A stretch of DNA of 23,684 nt from Bacteroidota bacterium (GTDB taxonomy: Bacteria > Bacteroidota > Bacteroidia > Flavobacteriales > Flavobacteriaceae): contig JAEYZX010000141.1 of assembly GCA_023427845.1 (NCBI GenBank), positions 1 through 23,684 of the forward strand, written 5' to 3'. Below the pieces are notes generated by a model. That model ran no database searches. It was not told the origin of the DNA and worked only from the letters and a program-made list of their open reading frames with translations. Both the position numbers and the translations under genes were made by a program. Below are positions 20,393 to 23,684 of the stretch, in pieces; the first letter of the stretch is position 1; each line of letters opens with the position of its first letter.

Positions 20393-21082
20393 TTATTCTT
20401 TCTCACCTTGCTTCACCAGAAATAATCCGAGTAAAAGGATTATAATCGAAAATGCCTGGAAACTGTAGTTACCGATATCGTGATTGGTAGAAAATTCCAT
20501 AACGTTGTGAAGCTTAAGAATGTGATGGTCGATGATGCCTTCAACGATATTGAAGATGCCCCATCCGGTCAGGAGGCCGCCAGAGAAAAGCCGACCCGAC
20601 GTATTGACATCAGACCGCTTGGTGATTTTCCATAATAATACCGCGCCCAGTAAAATGATGAGAAAGCAAAATCCGTGAAAGACACCGTCCCAAAACATAT
20701 TTACGCTTTTACCTACATAGTTGGTTGCAGGAATTTTATTTGACAACATTTCATGCCATTGCAATATTTGGTGTAGAATGATGCCGTCGATTAGTCCGCC
20801 CATGCCAATGCCCAAAATGATGGAAGCGGTTGAAAGTGGGACCGGGGTGAGCGGTACGGCCTCCAAATTTGCCGAGGTTTTCCTTTTATGTCGGCGGGAG
20901 AATAACAGCCAAAGTCCGGCAACTATTACCGCAAGTACTATAAAAGCCGACAGCATCGTGAATAGGTTGGGGTAGAACGCACTATTGTAAATGGCACTGC
21001 TGACTTCCTTGTTACAGAAGGAACAGGCCAGTGCGGGTGTACTGAACAAAAGGGCAACGGCCGGAAACACGAATTTTTTCAT
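20393..21082 (-). CDS. DUF2243 membrane protein with exported CSFC N-terminal segment
   Basis: A 229-residue membrane protein. It begins with a signal-peptide-like MKKFVFPAVALLFSTPALA directly followed by CSFCNKEVSSAIYNSAFYPNLF (Cys20 and Cys23 in a CxxC), then a membrane helix (MLSAFIVLAVIVAGLWLLF) and a basic linker. The C-terminal ~150 residues match DUF2243: IILGIGMGGLIDGIILHQILQWHEMLS, then KSVNMFWDGVFHGFCFLIILLGAVLLW, and a repeat-like GGLLTGWGIFNIVEGIIDHHILKLH. Conserved His residues in these helices suggest metal or quinone binding, but no function is established. The two parts look like separate modules joined by fusion. I recall the CSFC segment as a stand-alone flavobacterial protein (low certainty). 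No promoter element is clear. Confidence 0.85.
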   Translation of the reverse strand: MKKFVFPAVALLFSTPALACSFCNKEVSSAIYNSAFYPNLFTMLSAFIVLAVIVAGLWLLFSRRHKRKTSANLEAVPLTPVPLSTASIILGIGMGGLIDGIILHQILQWHEMLSNKIPATNYVGKSVNMFWDGVFHGFCFLIILLGAVLLWKITKRSDVNTSGRLFSGGLLTGWGIFNIVEGIIDHHILKLHNVMEFSTNHDIGNYSFQAFSIIILLLGLFLVKQGEKE

Positions 21083-21158
21083 AAGATTTCGTTTAAATCT
21101 TAAATTTAAAAAATTCGTTTCAGCTTAACTTGCCTGTTACAAATAAATTAATGTACGA

Positions 21159-21533
21159 TTAAACCGCGCTACCTTGACGAAGAATTTTCTCTATCTTACG
21201 TCCTTTTGCCAGTTCATCAACCAATTTGTCAAGATATCGCACTTGCTTGGTGAGCGGATTTTCGATTTCCTCGATTCGATAACCGCAGATCAGTCCTGTT
21301 ATCAAATGCGCGTTCGGGTTCAATCTTGCTTCCCGAAAGAATTCCTCGAAAGTCACCTTATTGTCGATCAATTCTTGAATCCGGTGTTCATCGTAACCGG
21401 TAAGCCATTCAATTACCTGATAAAGTTCTTCTTTCGTGCGGTTTTTCTTTTCAACTTTTGCCACATAATGTGGATATACGGAAGCGAAGGTTATTTTTGC
21501 GATCCGTTCATCGTGATTGCTCGAGTTTTTCAT
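21159..21533 (-). CDS. DUF2200 family protein
   Basis: A 124-residue soluble protein. The pattern ERIAKITFASVYPHYVAKVEKKNRTKEELYQVIEWLTGYDE, then NKVTFEEFFREARLNPNAHLITGLICGYRIEEIENPLTKQVRYLDKLVDELAKGRKIEKILR, is a full-length match to DUF2200 as I know it. The family is a small alpha/beta protein of unknown function found across many phyla, often annotated only as hypothetical. No catalytic residue set is established. It begins 26 nt after the mnmE stop on the same strand, with no hairpin visible between, so it is probably the second gene of the mnmE transcript. Confidence 0.92.
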   Translation of the reverse strand: MKNSSNHDERIAKITFASVYPHYVAKVEKKNRTKEELYQVIEWLTGYDEHRIQELIDNKVTFEEFFREARLNPNAHLITGLICGYRIEEIENPLTKQVRYLDKLVDELAKGRKIEKILRQGSAV

Positions 21534-21559
21534 TTGAGTCAGATTAAATTCATTTTTGC

Positions 21560-23017
21560 TTATTTTCCGATGCAGAAATTCGCGAAAATATTTCCCAATA
21601 GCTCATCATTCGTGACTTGCCCGGTGATCATGCCAAAGTGATACAACGCTTCCTTAATATCGATTGCCATCAGGTCGCTTGAAAGATCGTTTTCGAGTCC
21701 GTGCTTCACGCGCTGTATTTCCTCGAGCGCCTTAAGCAGCGAATCATAATGCCGTGTATTGGTGACGATCGTTTCATTGTTTCGAAGTGCACCGGTATTG
21801 ACATAGGAGAGGAGTTGCTGCTTCATTGCATCGACTCCGTTTTTATTTTTAGCCGAAATAAAAAGTAGTGTCGGTTGTTTCTCAAGATCTGTTTTCGAAG
21901 TCGCAATAAATTCAGCCAGCGATTCGTTCAGAGTATCAATTTCCGGCTGCGGAATTTTATCAGATTTATTGACCACGATCATCAATGGCTTCAGTGGGAA
22001 TTGATTCCTGATTTTTCCAATTTCAACTTTTAATTGTTGGAGTTTTAAACTGTCAACCGTCGATTTTAAACTGTCGACCAACATTGCTCCGTCAATCAAA
22101 TACATCACCACCTGCGCCTGATCGATTTTTTCAAAAGTCTTTCGGATGCCGATGTTTTCGACAACATCAAGCGTTTCGCGGATTCCGGCAGTATCGATAA
22201 ATCGGAATCCGATGCCTTCAATTACGAGTTCGTCCTCTATCGTATCGCGTGTCGTTCCGGCAATTTCCGAAACAATTGCGCGCTCTTCGTTGAGTAGTGC
22301 GTTTAATAATGTCGACTTTCCAACATTTGGCTCGCCGACTATCGCGACCGGAATTCCATTTTTGATGACATTCCCAACGGCAAACGAATCGATAAGCCTT
22401 TTGAGGACAAATTCGAATCGGTTCAGCAATTCATGAAACTGCGACCGATCGGCAAATTCGACATCCTCTTCGGCAAAATCAAGTTCAAGTTCAATCAGCG
22501 ATGCAAAATTCAGAAGTTCTTCGCGAAGCTTTGCAATTTCGTTGCTGAATCCACCGCGCATCTGCTGCATCGCGATCTGGTGCGACGCTTCGTTATCGGA
22601 TGAAATCAAATCGGCAACAGCCTCGGCCTGCGATAAATCCAATTTGCCGTTTAGAAATGCGCGCAATGTAAATTCACCCGCATTGGCCATCCGGCAGCCT
22701 TTGCGCAGCAACAACTGGATGATTTGTTGTTGGATGAAAACCGAACCGTGGCACGAAATCTCAACCGTATCTTCACCTGTGTACGAATTTGGGCCTTTGA
22801 ACAACGACAGTAGGACTTCGTCAAGTACCTTGTGGTCATCCATAATGTGGCCGAGATGGAGTGTATGCGATTTTTGTTTAAGAAGGTCTTTCGTGCGAAC
22901 GGGTTTAAAAATCGAGTCCGCGATTGTGATTGCATCACCACCCGAAACCCGGATAATGGCAATCGCTCCGGCACCCGAGGGAGTTGCCAATGCTACGATG
23001 GAATCATTTGGAATCAT
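21560..23017 (-). CDS. mnmE: tRNA uridine-5-carboxymethylaminomethyl(34) synthesis GTPase MnmE
   Basis: A 485-residue protein, normal length. With MnmG it makes the cmnm5 group on U34 of tRNAs that read split codon boxes, in the cytoplasm. The N-terminal tetrahydrofolate-binding domain begins NDSIVALATPSGAGAIAIIRVSG. The embedded G domain shows G1 GEPNVGKS (228-235), the G2 region TTRDT (255-259), G3 DTAG (275-278) and G4 NKSD, and the protein ends in CIGK with the family's conserved Cys482. The frame is open to 23062, but the -7 element at 23022-23029 lies inside that extension, so ATG 23017 was chosen. Residues 314-325 contain a duplicated VDSLK that coincides with a short DNA repeat. DUF2200 follows 26 nt downstream. 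Confidence 0.97.
   Translation of the reverse strand: MIPNDSIVALATPSGAGAIAIIRVSGGDAITIADSIFKPVRTKDLLKQKSHTLHLGHIMDDHKVLDEVLLSLFKGPNSYTGEDTVEISCHGSVFIQQQIIQLLLRKGCRMANAGEFTLRAFLNGKLDLSQAEAVADLISSDNEASHQIAMQQMRGGFSNEIAKLREELLNFASLIELELDFAEEDVEFADRSQFHELLNRFEFVLKRLIDSFAVGNVIKNGIPVAIVGEPNVGKSTLLNALLNEERAIVSEIAGTTRDTIEDELVIEGIGFRFIDTAGIRETLDVVENIGIRKTFEKIDQAQVVMYLIDGAMLVDSLKSTVDSLKLQQLKVEIGKIRNQFPLKPLMIVVNKSDKIPQPEIDTLNESLAEFIATSKTDLEKQPTLLFISAKNKNGVDAMKQQLLSYVNTGALRNNETIVTNTRHYDSLLKALEEIQRVKHGLENDLSSDLMAIDIKEALYHFGMITGQVTNDELLGNIFANFCIGK
22043..22079 (-). repeat. Two-copy 21-nt in-frame repeat inside mnmE
   Basis: Two copies of the 16-mer TTTTAAACTGTCxACC (plus strand 22043-22058 and 22064-22079) lie 21 nt apart, exactly seven codons, and encode VDSLKST VDSLKLQ at residues 314-327 of MnmE. 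On the minus strand the unit reads GGT(C/T)GACAGTTTAAAA, close to the GGTTCACAGTTTGCGG repeats between fabG and the VWA-like gene. Confidence 0.7.
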
Positions 23018-23021
23018 GCTG

Positions 23022-23029
23022 CAAAAGTA
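23022..23029 (-). promoter_or_regulatory. mnmE promoter -7 element, nearly leaderless
   Basis: The minus strand reads TACTTTTG followed by CAGC and then ATG 23017. With normal -7 to start-site spacing the message would begin within or at the start codon. It decides against the longer frame to 23062. Confidence 0.55.
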
Positions 23030-23146
23030 CGCAATTTTAAAAAGGGACAAGCGCAGCAGCACTACTTACGATATCGTTAAATTATAGAAAATTATTTTCA
23101 CTACGGTATTTAGTTTGTGTAACTTTAACTGACAAATAAACCAGCA

Positions 23147-23684
23147 ATGAAGAAAATTCTCTTTCCTACCGATTTTTCCGAAACCTCCAAGAATGCATTT
23201 ATCTATGCACTGCAGCTTGCAAAAAACATCAATGCTGAAGTGATCACACTGCATGTTTATACATTGCCCGCAGTGGATTATATTGACGTTCCGGCCTATT
23301 TGATGGAAATATATGATACGGTTGAACTCAGTAATTTCGAGAATTACAAAGATGAGATTCCGGCGCTTCGTACCATCGCGGAGGAAAATGGCCTTGGCGA
23401 TATCAAGATCAGCAATACATTAATGAATGGCGATCTGGTAAGCACTGTGTTGCGGATGATCAAGGACTCCAATATTGAATATGTAGTAATGGGAACTAAA
23501 GGTGCAACCGGCCTTAAGGAAACTTTTCTGGGAACATCGACCGGCAACATCATGACCAAAACAACTGCCTGCGTATTGGCAATTCCCGAAAACTCAAACT
23601 ATCAGCCGATTAAACGAATCGTTTTTACGACGCGTTTCCGCAATAAGGACCTTCCAGGACTTCGACGTCTGCTCACAATAGCAA
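23147..23684 (+). CDS. Universal stress protein (UspA family), N-terminal part (partial)
   Basis: The gene runs off the right edge; 179 complete codons are present. MKKILFPTDFSETSKNAFIYALQLAKN is the typical Usp first strand and helix (PTDFSE). Near residues 116-136 the ATP-binding loop reads VMGTKGATGLKETFLGTSTGN, matching Gx2Gx9G(S/T), so this domain probably binds ATP. After CVLAIPENS the sequence continues KRIVFTTRF, the start of a second Usp domain, so the full protein is a tandem two-domain type of about 270-280 residues, common in Bacteroidota. Such proteins respond to starvation and stress; the exact role here is unknown. ATG 23147 is the start; it is divergent from mnmE, with 129 nt between. 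A TTAGTTTG at about 23110 resembles a -7 element but has TT in place of TA. Confidence 0.92.
   Translation, partial: MKKILFPTDFSETSKNAFIYALQLAKNINAEVITLHVYTLPAVDYIDVPAYLMEIYDTVELSNFENYKDEIPALRTIAEENGLGDIKISNTLMNGDLVSTVLRMIKDSNIEYVVMGTKGATGLKETFLGTSTGNIMTKTTACVLAIPENSNYQPIKRIVFTTRFRNKDLPGLRRLLTIA

Noticed and set aside
1..23684. Defence system, prophage, integron or other mobile island
   Set aside because: No transposase, integrase, phage structural gene, toxin-antitoxin pair, restriction enzyme or cas gene was found; the single tRNA gene has no integrase or partial tRNA copy beside it.

Overview
The window looks like chromosome of a Flavobacterium-type member of the Bacteroidota. Evidence: many genes are preceded by the Bacteroidota -7 promoter element TAnnTTTG and lack Shine-Dalgarno sites; there is a T9SS C-terminal sorting domain, an OmpA protein with TSP3-type calcium repeats, a TlpA-type lipoprotein and a DUF6155 protein; and the lpxD - NTF2-like - sucD order is one I associate with this group. 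Most of the window is ordinary housekeeping and envelope DNA. I see no phage, insertion sequence, CRISPR array or rRNA.

Layout. 1-2913 (+): the end of an LpxD-type acyltransferase, an NTF2-like protein, sucD with a clear terminator, a small GIY-YIG-like protein, a structured RNA candidate resembling the Flavo-1 motif, and fabG. 2912-3050 holds two families of short intergenic repeats. 3056-5584 (+): a VWA-like membrane protein and an exported thioredoxin-like protein. 5589-7391 (-): a small conserved hypothetical and an OmpA porin. 7543-8345 (+): a Nudix hydrolase overlapping an acyl-CoA thioesterase by 4 nt; then DUF3817 (-) and DUF6155 (+). 9300-10520 (+) is the least explained stretch: two overlapping small genes that look like diverged tandem paralogs, followed by what reads as a gene remnant with an in-frame stop. 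10464-11354 (-): lipid A-type acyltransferase, divergent from a rhomboid protease, then a SIMPL-domain protein and NhaA (+). tRNA-Tyr(GUA) (-) follows a 13-bp hairpin that could end transcription from both sides. 14635-18146 (-): TlpA-like lipoprotein, an ETHE1-like MBL-fold/double-rhodanese protein, a small coiled-coil protein, and a J-domain/KTSC fusion. 18332-20296 (+): secreted endonuclease I with a T9SS tail. 20393-23017 (-): DUF2243 membrane protein, DUF2200 protein and mnmE. The window ends inside a universal stress protein gene.

Functional themes: envelope biogenesis and surface proteins (LpxD, lipid A acyltransferase, OmpA, SIMPL, T9SS nuclease), thiol and sulfur chemistry (two thioredoxin-like proteins, the MBL-rhodanese protein), central metabolism (SucD, FabG) and translation (MnmE, tRNA-Tyr). 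Many gene starts given here are downstream of the longest open frame, because the -7 promoter element, signal peptide or family length places them there. The points most worth checking are the Flavo-1-like RNA before fabG, the paralog pair with its decayed neighbour, a 21-nt in-frame repeat inside mnmE that resembles the local intergenic repeats, and two nearly leaderless promoters (nhaA, mnmE).
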